Shown here piece by piece: positions 45,146 to 56,900 of a stretch of 64,000 nucleotides of DNA. Location: the NCBI GenBank assembly GCA_964400625.1, contig CAYNUS010000001.1, forward strand, positions 186,001 through 250,000, written 5' to 3'. The stretch comes from DYFX01 sp964400625 (GTDB lineage Bacteria; Patescibacteriota; Patescibacteriia; SG8-24; DYFX01). A program made the position numbers and the translations under genes. A model generated the notes under the pieces. It was not told the origin of the DNA. It saw nothing but the letters and a program-made list of their open reading frames with translations, and searched no databases. Each line of letters starts with the position of its first letter. Position 1 is the first letter of the stretch.

Positions 45146-47923
45146 TCACGCCTGGCGGCCGCCAGGGCGGTTTCCCTTCTTTCCTTTTTCGCCCGTGTCG
45201 AACTTGACGCCCTTCACGTCGGCGACGGTCCTGGCGATGGCGGTGTCGAGCTGTTCGAGGCGCTTCTCGAAGCCCTTCGCGGCCGATTTGAGCGCTTCGA
45301 GTTCCGGCGCGGGCATCGGGAGAGTGCCCTTGTCCGCGAAGTCGATGCGTTCCAGCATGCCGTCGAGGCTCTTCATGGCTTCGGCGCGCTGCGTCATCGA
45401 TGTCTGGAGCTTTTCCATGGAACCCTTGAGCCCCGCGATCTGTTCGTTCATCGCCTCGGAGGGCGCGGCCGCGGCGGCGGCCTGCATGGCGGCGACCTGC
45501 TTGCCCAGCTCCACGATGACCTTCGGCGCCTCGTCCGTGAGCTTGCCGCGCTCGACTTCGCGGACGCCGGCGGCCCGCTTCTCCATCTCGGCGACCGACG
45601 GCAGGGTGTGGTCGTTCATGCCGCCCTTCCTGGCGTTGCGGACCTTTTCCGGGTTGACGGAACCGACCAGAAGAGCGATCTCTTTGCTCGCGTCTTTGCG
45701 ATCAGGATCGGTCACGGACACGTGGCGGCCGAAGGCGTTCAAATCGATCTGATCGGCGTTCTGCTTGATGGCGGCCTGGAGCTTGCTGTCGGTGCTGATG
45801 CTCGCGGCCGAAAGCGAGCCGACGGAAACGGCGTCGGGGAGCGCGGCCAAGAACTTGGCGGAGTCGCCGGAAGCGAGCGCTTCCTGAAGGCGCGCGTCGG
45901 CGCGGCTCTTCAGCGCATCGCCGCCCTTGCCCACGGCCTCTCCGCGAGCCTTAGCGTCGCCGCGCGTCTTGTCGAGCACGTGGTCTGCCACCTTGTCGTC
46001 CTTGTACCAGCTCGCCGGAATGTCCCCCGCTCCGAGTTTGGACAACTGATCCGGCTTGAGGGCCGCCAGCATGCTCGCCTGTTGGTCATCCGAACCGTCC
46101 GTCGCGAGCTTCTTCAGTTGGCCCGCCGTCATGTGCGGCATGAACGTGGCGATGTCCCCCTTGCCGAGGCCGCCGATGTCGTCGTTCGACATCTTCGGGG
46201 TGATCTCCTTGAGGTCCGCATCGCCGATCTTTCCCTCTTGCATGAGCTGCGGGGCGAACTTCTGCTTGAACTCCGTCAACGTCTTCTTCAGGTTGGGATC
46301 TTTCGAAGCTTCGTCGCTCAGCTTATCGAACGCCGAAGTCACGAAGGAGTTGTCGTTCTTCGCCCACTGGAGCGCATTCTTGTCGGTCATCATCGTGCCG
46401 ACGGCGTCCTGCAGTCCTTTGCCCTTCGAGCCGCGGATCAGCGAATTGAGCGCGAAGGCGCCGTCTCCGGACTTGCCGAGAGAAGCCGCGACGCCCGGAT
46501 TCTTCAGCCCGACGTCCAGCATCGAGGACAGCCGCTTCTTATCGACATCATCAAGCTTTCCTTTCTTGGAAAGCGAGTTGAGGCTTCGGTTGAACGCCCC
46601 GGGACTGAGCCGTGCCATGTCCTCAGGCGTGCCGGCGAACTTCTCGCGGAAGTTCTGCCGTTCCTTCTTCCAGCTCTCCCCTTTCAGGACGGCCGCACGG
46701 CCGAGACCGCCGACGAGCGGGACGCGGGCGAGCATCTTGCCGCCGCCGGTCAGGACCGGCTGGGCCGCCATCTTCAGGCCGCCGGTGGCGACGGCGCGTC
46801 CGGCCTTCGTGATGCCGCCGCGCACCGAGTTCGCGAACCCGGAACCGATCACGCCGCTCGAGCCCGCCTTCTGCAGGCCGGCGAACATGATGCAGATCGC
46901 GATGATCATGTTCATGATGGTGTCGGCCGTGCCGGCTTCCGTCGGGATCTTCTTGTCGGCCCCGCCGCCGCCGCCCGTCCGGTTCGCGGCGGCGTCGCGT
47001 TCGCCCGCTCCGGCGTAACTCGCCGGGAAGCCCTGGCTCGCGAATCCGCCGGGGCCGACCTGCTGGACGCTGGCCAGCGCGAGCCACATGAAGAACGCGA
47101 TGATCGGGCCGGAGATGATGTACTTGCGGAACTCCTTCCACCAGTCGGCGTAGTAGCCGCTCGCGGACGGGATGGCGCTGGCGAGGAAGGCCAGGGGCGA
47201 GAGGATGATGAGGATCCAGAGCATCACGACGCGGAAGAGCAGCATGACGAGCAGGACCAGCGTGACGCAGACCGCGATGGCGGCGAGGATGAACGCGAAC
47301 ATCATGGCGACCACCATGCCGAAGTCGTAGCTGCCGGTGCCGGACTGGCCCAGCGCCAGGAGCTTGTTGATCTGGTAGGCGTTCATGAAGTTGCCCGCGG
47401 CCGTCTCCTTGAAGGCGTTCACGAACGTGAGCATCACCACCTGGCCCATGTCGATGAAGAGGCCGCAGATGGTCTTCGAGAAGTTGATGACGACCGCCAT
47501 GATCAGCAGGCGCTGGAGGTTCTTGCTGTAATGGTAGGTGCTCGAACCCAGGATGGTGCCGAAGGCGATGATCAGCAGCATCACGATGAAGAACATGTTG
47601 GCGAGGTCGCGCGTGACGACCCAGCCGAGCTGGACCGCGGTCGGTCCGGGCGAGACGAAGTTGAAGAACTGCGCGACGCGGATGACCGCCTCCACCTCCA
47701 GCACCAGGATCCAGCCCATGAGGGCGGTGAGGAGCTGGAAGATCTTGACGAAGATCATCGCCACGCAGGAGAGCGGGTCCGAGATGCCGCAGGCCTCGGC
47801 CGGCGCCGGCACCGCCATCATGAGGACGGCGAAGGAGCCGACGAGCGCGAACGCGCGCAAGAGCCCCGCCCTCTTCGTGAGGGCGGAGCGGAGCGCGTCG
47901 AGGCTGCGGCGGAGGAGGTTCAT
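45146..47923 (-). CDS. VirB6/TrbL-like channel protein with long soluble tail
   Basis: A 925-residue protein. A signal-like N-terminus (FALVGSFAVLMMAVPAPAEACG) and six to seven transmembrane helices in residues about 50-330 (for example MFFIVMLLIIAFGTILGS, VVAMMFAFILAAIAVCVTLVLLVMLLF, MLWILIILSPLAFLASAIPSASGYYADW) match the VirB6/TrbL pattern. The large C-terminal part (about 400-925) is hydrophilic and helical, with HEAT-like repeats (FNRSLNSLSKKGKLDD, ASLGKSGDGAFALNSLIRG). It would form the polytopic core of the channel. Confidence 0.85.
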   Translation of the reverse strand: MNLLRRSLDALRSALTKRAGLLRAFALVGSFAVLMMAVPAPAEACGISDPLSCVAMIFVKIFQLLTALMGWILVLEVEAVIRVAQFFNFVSPGPTAVQLGWVVTRDLANMFFIVMLLIIAFGTILGSSTYHYSKNLQRLLIMAVVINFSKTICGLFIDMGQVVMLTFVNAFKETAAGNFMNAYQINKLLALGQSGTGSYDFGMVVAMMFAFILAAIAVCVTLVLLVMLLFRVVMLWILIILSPLAFLASAIPSASGYYADWWKEFRKYIISGPIIAFFMWLALASVQQVGPGGFASQGFPASYAGAGERDAAANRTGGGGGADKKIPTEAGTADTIMNMIIAICIMFAGLQKAGSSGVIGSGFANSVRGGITKAGRAVATGGLKMAAQPVLTGGGKMLARVPLVGGLGRAAVLKGESWKKERQNFREKFAGTPEDMARLSPGAFNRSLNSLSKKGKLDDVDKKRLSSMLDVGLKNPGVAASLGKSGDGAFALNSLIRGSKGKGLQDAVGTMMTDKNALQWAKNDNSFVTSAFDKLSDEASKDPNLKKTLTEFKQKFAPQLMQEGKIGDADLKEITPKMSNDDIGGLGKGDIATFMPHMTAGQLKKLATDGSDDQQASMLAALKPDQLSKLGAGDIPASWYKDDKVADHVLDKTRGDAKARGEAVGKGGDALKSRADARLQEALASGDSAKFLAALPDAVSVGSLSAASISTDSKLQAAIKQNADQIDLNAFGRHVSVTDPDRKDASKEIALLVGSVNPEKVRNARKGGMNDHTLPSVAEMEKRAAGVREVERGKLTDEAPKVIVELGKQVAAMQAAAAAAPSEAMNEQIAGLKGSMEKLQTSMTQRAEAMKSLDGMLERIDFADKGTLPMPAPELEALKSAAKGFEKRLEQLDTAIARTVADVKGVKFDTGEKGKKGNRPGGRQA

Positions 47924-47938
47924 AGGATGCGTCGTGCG

Positions 47939-50900
47939 TCAGGGGCCGAGGAACAGGGGGAAGGCGAACACCGGGAAGAAGGAACCCGATCCCCCGCCGA
48001 CGACCGCGCTGCCGGGCGAAGCGGCTTCGGCGTCTTCGATGGTCGGCGCCAGGCGGATCTCGCCGGCGAACTCCGTCCACGGCCGGGCGTTCGCCGGGGA
48101 GTCGGCGAGGTCGCAGCCGTCCTTGTAGGCGCCGCCGGACTGCGCGCAGCCCGCGCCGGTGCAGTTGCACCAGCCCCAGTTGTCGACGATCTGGACCTTC
48201 GGGCGGTAGATGCAGATCGGGGAGCCTCCGACCATGCGATAGCACGGCGCGTTGGTGGCCGCCTCGGGCGAGCCGGCGCAGAGCGGCATGGCGTTCAGGT
48301 CCCTGGCGGAGCAGGTGTAGGTATGGTCGAACTGGAACGGGGCTGCGCTGCAGGCGCCCGGCGTGTTGCCGAAGCGCGCCACGCCGGCGACGCATTCGGC
48401 GTTGCCCGGGCAGTCCGCGGCGCTGTCGCAGGTGAGCCCGTTCATGCCGCGGCATTCGCCGATGGCGTTCTCGTCCGTCGTGTCCGGCGAGCAGACCGGT
48501 TTCTGGTTGCGGTACCAGCCCTTGCTGGGCGGTTCGGCCGGGGTGAAGTCGCCCCACGAGATCGTCCGCTGGAGGATCGGCATCGAGTTATGCGAGGCCC
48601 AGCCGTAGAAGCGCGCGGAGACCGCGAGCGTCCCGTCGGCGCCGAGCACCGCGCCGTCGTCCTTGCCGTTGATCGTGAGGCTGTCCATGATGCCGGGCTC
48701 GCAGATGCCGGCGGCGTCGCAGGTGGCCAGGTCGACCGACGCGATGCGCGGCGGGTGCCAGATGCCGTCGCCGCGTTCGGCCAAGCTGTTGAGGTCCGCG
48801 ACGCCGGACTCGTCGTATGCCGCGCCGCCGGGGGTCGTGTCGTCGTCGACCAGCTCGTACACGCCGCCGGAACCGCTCGTCTGAAGCTTCAAGTAGCGCC
48901 ACACGCCGTAGACCTTCCGGAAGAGGCGCCGGAGGCTCGAATCACGCTGTGCGGCCGGAAGGTCTTCGGGGCGTTCGCGCAGATAGGTCGCGCCCTGCGT
49001 GAAGTCCGTCTGCGTGCACTGCTCGAAGTTCGGGTCGACGCGGCGCGCGACATAGGTCCACGGCGATACGGGGACGCCCTCCTTGTTGGTAGGCGCCGAC
49101 GTCACCGAACCGATGGCGCCGTACGGCTGGCAAGCGTCCGCGAAGCCCATGCCGCGGTTGTTCACGTCGGCGATCATGCGGCTCTGGAAGGACTCGATGG
49201 GGTTGACCGTGTCCGTGAAGGCGACCGTCGCGCCGAACTCGCCGCGCTCGTCCACCTGCACGACTTCCTGGCAGCCCGGCTTGAAGACGAAGCCCATGCG
49301 GATGATGCCGAAGGCGCCCTCGTCGCTGCCGTCGCGCGCGGCCACGCGGACCGACTGCAGGCGGCCGTTCTGATCGAACGTGGCGGAAAGCACGATGATG
49401 CCTTCGCCGTCGGAAGGATCCACCTTGAAATTGTTGCCCTCGTTCAGGTGGAAGACGCTGTTGAAGCGCCCCTTATCGGGGTTGCCGTCGTTTCCAGTGA
49501 CCTGGGACTCGGAGACCGGGAAGGCGTCGTTGCTGTCGTTGTCTTCGTTGTCGATGTTGTCGTCGTCCTCGTCGTTGCAGTCGCCGATGACGTTCTGGTG
49601 GGGGTTGGTCGGGATGTCCGTGTAGGGGCCGCCAGGCGCGCCGGTGCCGCGCGTCCGGACCTCGCCGAGTTCGAGGTCGAGGACCTGGTCGTAGATGTCG
49701 TCCGTGACCTGGAAGTAGATGCTCGAGAGCTGCTGGCGATACATCGGCGGGCCCACGTACGGGTAATCGATGTACGTGGAATCGACCGAGCCGCCGTCGG
49801 CGACCTCGTAGCAGCCGAGGATGCCCTTCGCGTCCGAGTCGATATACCAATCCGCGACCGCCTGCGTGCACTTGCCCGGCTCGGAAGCGGACTTGTAGCC
49901 CTGGCAGACGAAGTCCGAACCGCAGGTGCCCTGGACCCCGTTCGCCGCCGTGCAAGTCACGACGCACTTCGAGGGCTGGCCATCGACGGTGCAGTCCCGC
50001 TGCTGCAGACGGTACGAGGCGCTCGACGTCGAAGGCCAGACGCACCACTTGCCGTTCTCCTCGTCCTCGCAATCCTTGTCCTGCGACCGCGCGCTGGCGG
50101 CCCCGTTGCTGACGGTGCCGGGGCCGAAGTAGTTCATGATGTCCATGTCGCGGTAGTCGAAGACGGTATCGCCGTTCGTGTCGACCGCGAAGTTCTCGTT
50201 CCTATTGCTCGACGTCGGGGACGTGTGGACCGACGGGATGTCGAACATCAACGCCCAGCTCGCCTGATCGCCGACGCAGTAGAAGCGGCGGTCTTCCGTC
50301 GCGAAGTAGCCGGCGCTCTGGTACTGGTTGTAGATGTCGCGCGAACCGCCGACGAGGCCCACCGGGCGCCAGGTCAGGCAGGCGTATTCGTCGGCGCGGC
50401 CGTTGATCGGCCTCGTGTAGTCGCGTTCGATGCACTGGCCCTCGTAGCCGACCACGCGGTCGAGCTTGCCCAGCCGGACGCACTGCGCGCCATCGTCGCA
50501 GCCCGGGAGCGCGAAGCCGCCGAAGACCGGGTCCGGATTGACCTTCTTCGTGCAGCAGGAGAGGTTCGACTTCGTGCGCGCGCCGGTGGCGAGCGGGTCG
50601 CATTCGAAGCCGTCGAAGGCGCCCGTCACGCAGTAGCCCTGCGGGATGTCCTCGCTCCCGGCCGGCAGATACTTGGTCTGGCTGCCGTAGCGCGCGATGA
50701 AGTAGCTGCACTCGCACGTCGAGACCTCGACGCCGTTCACGAGGCGCCGCTGGCAGACGTTGGCGCCGCCGAAGGCAGGGCTCGGCCCGATCAAGGTCGG
50801 ATTCCCGCCGTTCAATTCCGCGCCGTCGTAGTTCCAGCCGGACGGATCGGCCACGGTCGAAGGGAACGGGGCGTTCTCCTGAGGGTATGCGCGGCAGGAC

Positions 50901-53900
50901 GCGCCGGGATAGCCGGCGGCGGTCTGCGCCTGGGTCAGCTGGTTCGGGTTGGTGATGAGACGGCTGCCGTCGATCGGATAGACGCAAGAGCGGGTCTCGC
51001 CCGAAGGGCAGGCCACGAGGTTCCCGTCGGTGCCGCACGCGCCGAGGCAGGTGCCGCGGTCGGATGCCGGACCGCAGCCGGAGCCGTAGGCGCCCGTGCA
51101 GGTGCCGCCGACGCGCACGAGGCGCATATCAGGGTTGGCGGAGGAAGGGCCGATGTTGACGGTCACGAGCTGTTCCACCGGGTACCGGTTCGGGATCGCG
51201 TAGCCGGAGTACTCCATCCCCTGCCAGCCCGTGTCGCGGCTGGCGTAGAGGCCGTCGGTCAGCAGGCGGTTGCCGTACGAACTCTCGACGTAGCGGATGC
51301 AGCGCGTCACGTTTCCGACGCGCTCGAACTCGGCGCACAGGCTGTAGGCGGTGCAGACGTTCTGGTAGGTGCCGCTCGACGGGTTGAAGACCGTCTCGCT
51401 GGTGCGGCAGTCGAGCCACTCGCCGCACTGGCGGTCGCGCTTCACGCGGATGACGACGTTCGCGCTGTTGTCCGCCGTGCTGACCGGCGCCACCAGGGCA
51501 CCGTTCTCGGCTTCCGAGATCGCGTACGTCGCGGCGGCGTCATACGTCTTCTTGAGGTCGTCCGTCTGCCAGAAGAGCACGCAGGAAGAGGCGTCGTTGG
51601 CGGAGGCCGGCGAACGCTGGAGGCTCGCCCGGCCCTGGCAGGTGGCGGTATCGAGCCGGTCGTTCATGATGGCGTAATACGCCTTGCCGGTGCCGTTGGG
51701 ACCGGAGAGGTCGACCGGATCGATGAACTCCTTGCACATGTCGTAGCGGTTCTCGCAGGTGCCGACCCAGCCGTCGTACTGGGCGTCGGAGTTCTTCCAG
51801 ACGCCGTAGCGCGAACCGGCCTCGAGGAATCCGGGGTCGCACGGCTCGTTCGAACCCTTGCGGAACCAGCCGCTGGCGTTGATGCCGGTGGTGGCGACCG
51901 ACGCGATCTCGCGGAACTCGCAGGTGCGCGTGTCCGGGTCCTTGAAGTGGACCTGCGCGCCGTCGGCGCGGCGGGTGAAGGACTGGCAGAACTCCTCCGT
52001 CTTCCGGCAGAGCGTCGTGTCGTAGGTGTCCGGCAGGTTCTTGTAGTAGCGCGCCGTCCAGCTCGCGACCGAAAGGCGGTCGGGTTTCATGGTCCGATCG
52101 CCCAGCTGGGTGCAGCCCAGCGCGGTCTCCGCGCAGCGGAAGGCCGGATCGTTCACGAGGTAGACGATGCCGTCGCCCTGGACGCGGACCGTGTCGCCTT
52201 CAGGGCTGATGTTGGCGGCGGCGACGTCGGTATCGGCGTCGTAGCGGCAGCTCGTGGCGCCGCGCGTCACCTGGCAGACGTCTTCGCCTCCGATGGCGCA
52301 CGGGCAGCTGACGGCGTTGCAGACGGCGGCGTTCGTGCAGACGGCCTTGAAGGTCGCCGGGAAGGGTGAGGCGGTGTTGCGGGTGTCGTAAAGCGCCTCG
52401 CAGCCGACCGCTTCGGCGCGGCAAAGCTTGGCGAACGACTTGAAGTGCGCGAGCGCGTTCTCGCGGTCGCGGTAGGCGCGGCAGCCGAGCATGTACTGGG
52501 GCGCGGGGTCGCCCGTCGGCGATTGATCGCAGGCCGCCGGCGTCTCCCACGAATTCTCGACCAGGAAGATGCTGCCGGTGACTTCGCGCAGTTCGACGTT
52601 GTCGATGAAGTACGTCGGGGCGCCGGCGCCCGTCCGTGCGATGATCAGGTGCTCGTCGGCCGCGAGGCTCCGCACGACCTCGACGGGCCCGACCTGGTAC
52701 GGCCTCCACTCCGTCGTCAGGGCGACGGGGGCGGCCGCGTTCCGGACGCGGTCGAAGGTGAAGGCGGCGTCGCCCGCCTGGCTCAGGCGGACATCAAGGT
52801 CGCCCGTGCCCTTGGCCCAGAAGTTCAGGATGTACTGGCGTCCGCGCACGACCGTACCGCGCACGTCCTTCACGACGGACGCGCGGGTCAGCTTGAGCGA
52901 GCGTCCGCCCTGCGAGACGGCTTCCGTGCTGTTGACGACGTCGCCGGCCGCGCCGCCGCCTGGCGTCGCGGTCCAGCCGTCGGTGGTGCCGGTCTCGAAG
53001 GTGTCGGAGAAGGCGATGCGGACGTTGCGCGACGCGTTACCGGAGTAGGCGCGGCAGCCGGCGGCTTCGGCGCGGCACGAGACGCTCTCGGCGGCGTAGG
53101 AGCGGTAGCGGCACTCGCCGTTCCTCCACAATCCCCCATGGGCGCGGCACTCCGGTTCGGTCGTCGTCGTGATGCGGTACTCCTTGCAGTCCTCGGTGGA
53201 GACGACGGTCTTCGAATACAGGCGGTAGTGGATGTTGCCGGCCTCGTCGTAGAACTCGCGGCAGTCCGGATTGACGCCGACGAGCGCCTTCTCGCACGAC
53301 GCTTCCGCGACGCTGATCGCGTCGTCGGCGCAGACGGGCAGGCCCGAGACGTCATGGGCGAGCTTCGTGCACGGCGCGTTGCCGCCCGAAGGATCCGCCG
53401 CGGAGATGGCGGCGTTCTCGATGTTGCTGCGGAGCAGGGCCCACGTGCGGAGCTGGAAGCCGCGCGCGTCGTTGCCTTCCCAGGTGTAGTAGGTTCCGGA
53501 GCGAGGTCCGGGGGCGGCGCAGAGACGCAGGTACGAGTAGTACTCGCGCGCTTCCCCGCCGGCGGCGAGGCGCTCGATGTTGGTGAATTCGGAACAGCCG
53601 GCTTCGGCGGCGGTGCAGGCGGCGGCCGTCGACGGGATCAGGAACAGCGGGAAGCGGGCGTCACTGAAGTTCGACGGCTCCTGGCGGAACGTGTCATAGC
53701 CCGCGCACTCGTTCGGGCAGAGGTCGGCGTCGGTCGTGACGGCCGGGACGGTCGATCCCCCGTCGACCGGAGCGTAGGCGTTGCAGCCGACCTCGTCGCG
53801 ACGGCAGGAGGGCGCGTAGTTCGCGCATTCCGCGGGCGGATTGGCGCCCACGCAGTTGAGGCCCTGCGGCGCCTTCTTCAGCGAGACGCGCGCGGCGGAA

Positions 53901-56900
53901 CCGGAGTAGTCCTCGTGGAACGGCGTCGGATTCACGGACAGCTCGAGCTGGACCGCGTCCGCGAGCAAGCGCGGCGCGTCGGCCGTCGCCCTGAGGCGCA
54001 CTTCGATCGAGCCGACTTCCGTCGGGGTCGTGAACATGCACGCGGAGCGCTCGTACGCCTGGCCGGCCGCGAGCGAGAGCTGCATCGCGGTGCCGGAGAT
54101 CGCGCAGCCGCTGACCGTGAGCGGAGCGATGGCCGCGCCGGTCGAGTCGCGGAGCTGAAGCGTCGCCGTACCCGTCGTCCCGCCGGATCCGTCGAGCTGC
54201 GTGCGGATCGAGAAGCTGTAGGCCGCGTCGGCGAGAAGGCCCTGCACCTCCTGCGTGATCGGGACGTTCGTGAGCGCATATGCGGACGCGCCGTCATCGC
54301 CGAGCAAGGTGCCGCTCTCGTAGCGCGCGGCTTGCGCGCCTTCCCAAAACGCGGGCACGTCGCCCTTCGCGGTCTCGAAGCTCGGGTTCCGGAGCATGTT
54401 GAGCGTGCCGGTCGAAAGACGGACGAACTCGGTGCAGCCCGCGTCGTCGGCGGAGCACGTTTCGGCCTTGCCGTTCAGGAGGACGGCGTCGCCGGCGGCG
54501 ATCGAATACGATGCGCCGAAGAAGCCGATCTCGTCGAACCAGGTGCGGTTGCCGACGGCGGCGTTGGAGGTGAGCGTCAGCGTGGCGGCCGTGGCGTCGG
54601 CGGGCAGGGTGACCTCGCAGATGCCCGAAAGGTAGCCGAGTCCGGAGGAGATGACGTCGAGTTCGATGCCGGTGCCGCCGCCCGTGATGTCGCAGGTGGA
54701 GCTCAGGTCGTTCGTCGCCACGCTCGCGCCCTGGGCGTTCAGGAACGCGACGCGGACCGTCCCGATGGCGGAGGTGCCTTCATCCTCCTGGAGGACGGAG
54801 ACGGAAAGGCGGTATGCGGTGCCCGGCAGGAGGCCGCCGATCGAGGCGCTCGCGTTCGAACCGGCATCGAGGCCGATCGCGGAGGAGCCCATCATCGACA
54901 AGCGCCCGCCGCGGTGGTAGCCGGCGGAAGCCGAGAGGTTCCAGTCGCGCGGATCGCCGTCGACGGCGTCCTCGAAGCCGGAGTTCGGCACGGAGTTCTG
55001 CGAGAGGCTGTACTGGCGGCAGCCGGCGTTCTGCGAGTTGCAGGGCCCGGCGTCGAGCGTGTTCGAGAGGAAGGAGAACGTCGCTCCGTCGACGCGGCGA
55101 TAGGTGGTGCAGCTCGCGTACTGCGCGGGGCAGGCGTCGGCGTCGAACTTCCAGGCGCTCTTCTCGCGGACGCAGTAGCCGTAGCCGCCGACGCAGTTGC
55201 CGGAAGCGTCTTCGGCGACGCACGTGGCGACGTCGACGCAGCTCTGGACGCGCGCGGGCGACTGGGAGCTGAGCGGCAGCGGTCCCGGGCCGAGCTGGCG
55301 GCAGGTGGCGACCGGATACTTCAAGACCCACTCCGGGTCGATGAGGTGGCACCACGGGTGGAGCGGGTCGGGCAGCTTGGATTCGTCGACGATCTGCGGA
55401 CCGCCGGGGTTCGCGGGGTCGTCCATCATCGGGCAGTCGTTGAAGCGGTCCATCGCCTCGCCGAGCGTCACCGGGCGGTTCGCGTCGTTGAACGGCGAGT
55501 TCGCGGCGAGCTCCCAGCCGATCGGGATGATGCGCGCCTTGCGGAGCTTCACGAGGTTGCTGTAGCAGAACGCCTCGTTATAGCAGGTGAAGTCCAGGTT
55601 CTTGCGGTGCGTGAGCGGCAAAAGCTGCCAGCCGCGGCTCAGGAAGCCCTGCTGGACGGCCTGGCGGAGCGTGACCGGACGCCCTTGGTCGGCGAGCGAG
55701 ACGGCCGTGTAGAACTGCTGGTCCATCACGCAGTTGTTCGGCGAGCGGCTGTCGGTGGGGCAGGCGGCGAAATCCGTCAGCTCGCTGTAGTTGCTGAGCG
55801 ACAGGATCTTCGGCGTGAGGAGGGAGGCGTTGGCGAGTTCGGCGCCGGCGCGGCCGCCGAGCGGAGGCGCGCCTTCGAACGTGAGGCTCAGGTCGTCCGC
55901 ACCGACCTCGAGGCCGAGGATGTCGCTCACGGAAATCAGGCCCTTCTCGAAGACCTTCTTCATCAGGCTTTCCGTCAGCGTGCCGGCGAACGTCTTCAGA
56001 GCCGGGGTCAGCACGGCGAAGGCGCCGGAGCCGATGGCGCCGATGCCGACGGCCTTCGTGTCATCCTTCACCTTGAAGCCTTCCTGGACGCTGTAATCGA
56101 AGGTCGTCTTCACCGTCTGCGCGGGCGTCTTGGTGACGCCGGAGATCTTGTCGGTGACGGACTTGAAGCCCTGGCCGACCGTGTATTCGATGCCGGACGT
56201 GTACTTGCGGAGGTTGATCTCCTTGAGCGCCACGTTGTTGATCTCGATGGCGGCGGCGAGCGAGCTCTCGCCGGGCGAGAACATCACGCCGACGTTGTCG
56301 AGCACCGTTGCCGGGTCCTGCGTCGTGAACGTCTCCCAGTTGGTGGAGATGCTGTCCCAGGTGCACTTCGGGGTCGGGAGGTTGGTCGTGACGCCCATGC
56401 CCGGCAGGCTCTTCAGGAATCCGAGCTTGAGATTCAGCGCGAGGCGCGGGTTCGAGGGGGCGCAAAGGTTGACGCCGTATTTCTTGAGGAAATCCGAATT
56501 CTGGCTGATCGATCCGAGGATCTCGCCGGCCGCGTCGGCGCCGACGCTCTTGAAGTAGCGTCCCGGCGAATCGAAGATGAGCGGGACCTGGCCCTTGCCG
56601 CCGGCCGCGACATAGACGGCCGCGTCATACGCCACTTTCTGCGCGAAATAGTTGAGGCCGTTCAGGAGCGCGATCGCCGCCGTGTTCTGGAGCGCGACGC
56701 GCCACGTAGCCTTCGCCTCCTCCTTCACCGCGACGGTGGTCTGGGTCGTCTGCTGGGCGAGGTCCTGCGCCTTGAGGCCCGTCTGGACCGTGGTTTCCGC
56801 GGCATCCTTCGCTTCCAACCCCGCCTGGATGATCTGGCCCTGCGAGGTCGCGGGCTGGGCGGCCGCCTGCCGCGCGACGCCGAAGACGCCAAAGGCGCCG

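Noticed and set aside
50100..50200. Cellulosome-type function from the dockerin-like calcium loop
   Set aside because: Only one short calcium-binding loop is visible within a giant cysteine-rich protein. No cohesin or catalytic carbohydrase domains are seen, so only calcium binding is suggested.
45608..52369. Very long plus-strand open frame opposite the VirB6-like and giant-protein genes
   Set aside because: In this GC-rich DNA the strand opposite real genes often lacks stops. The translation is arginine/glycine-rich low-complexity sequence without motifs, whereas the minus-strand genes have signal peptides, domains and operon spacing.
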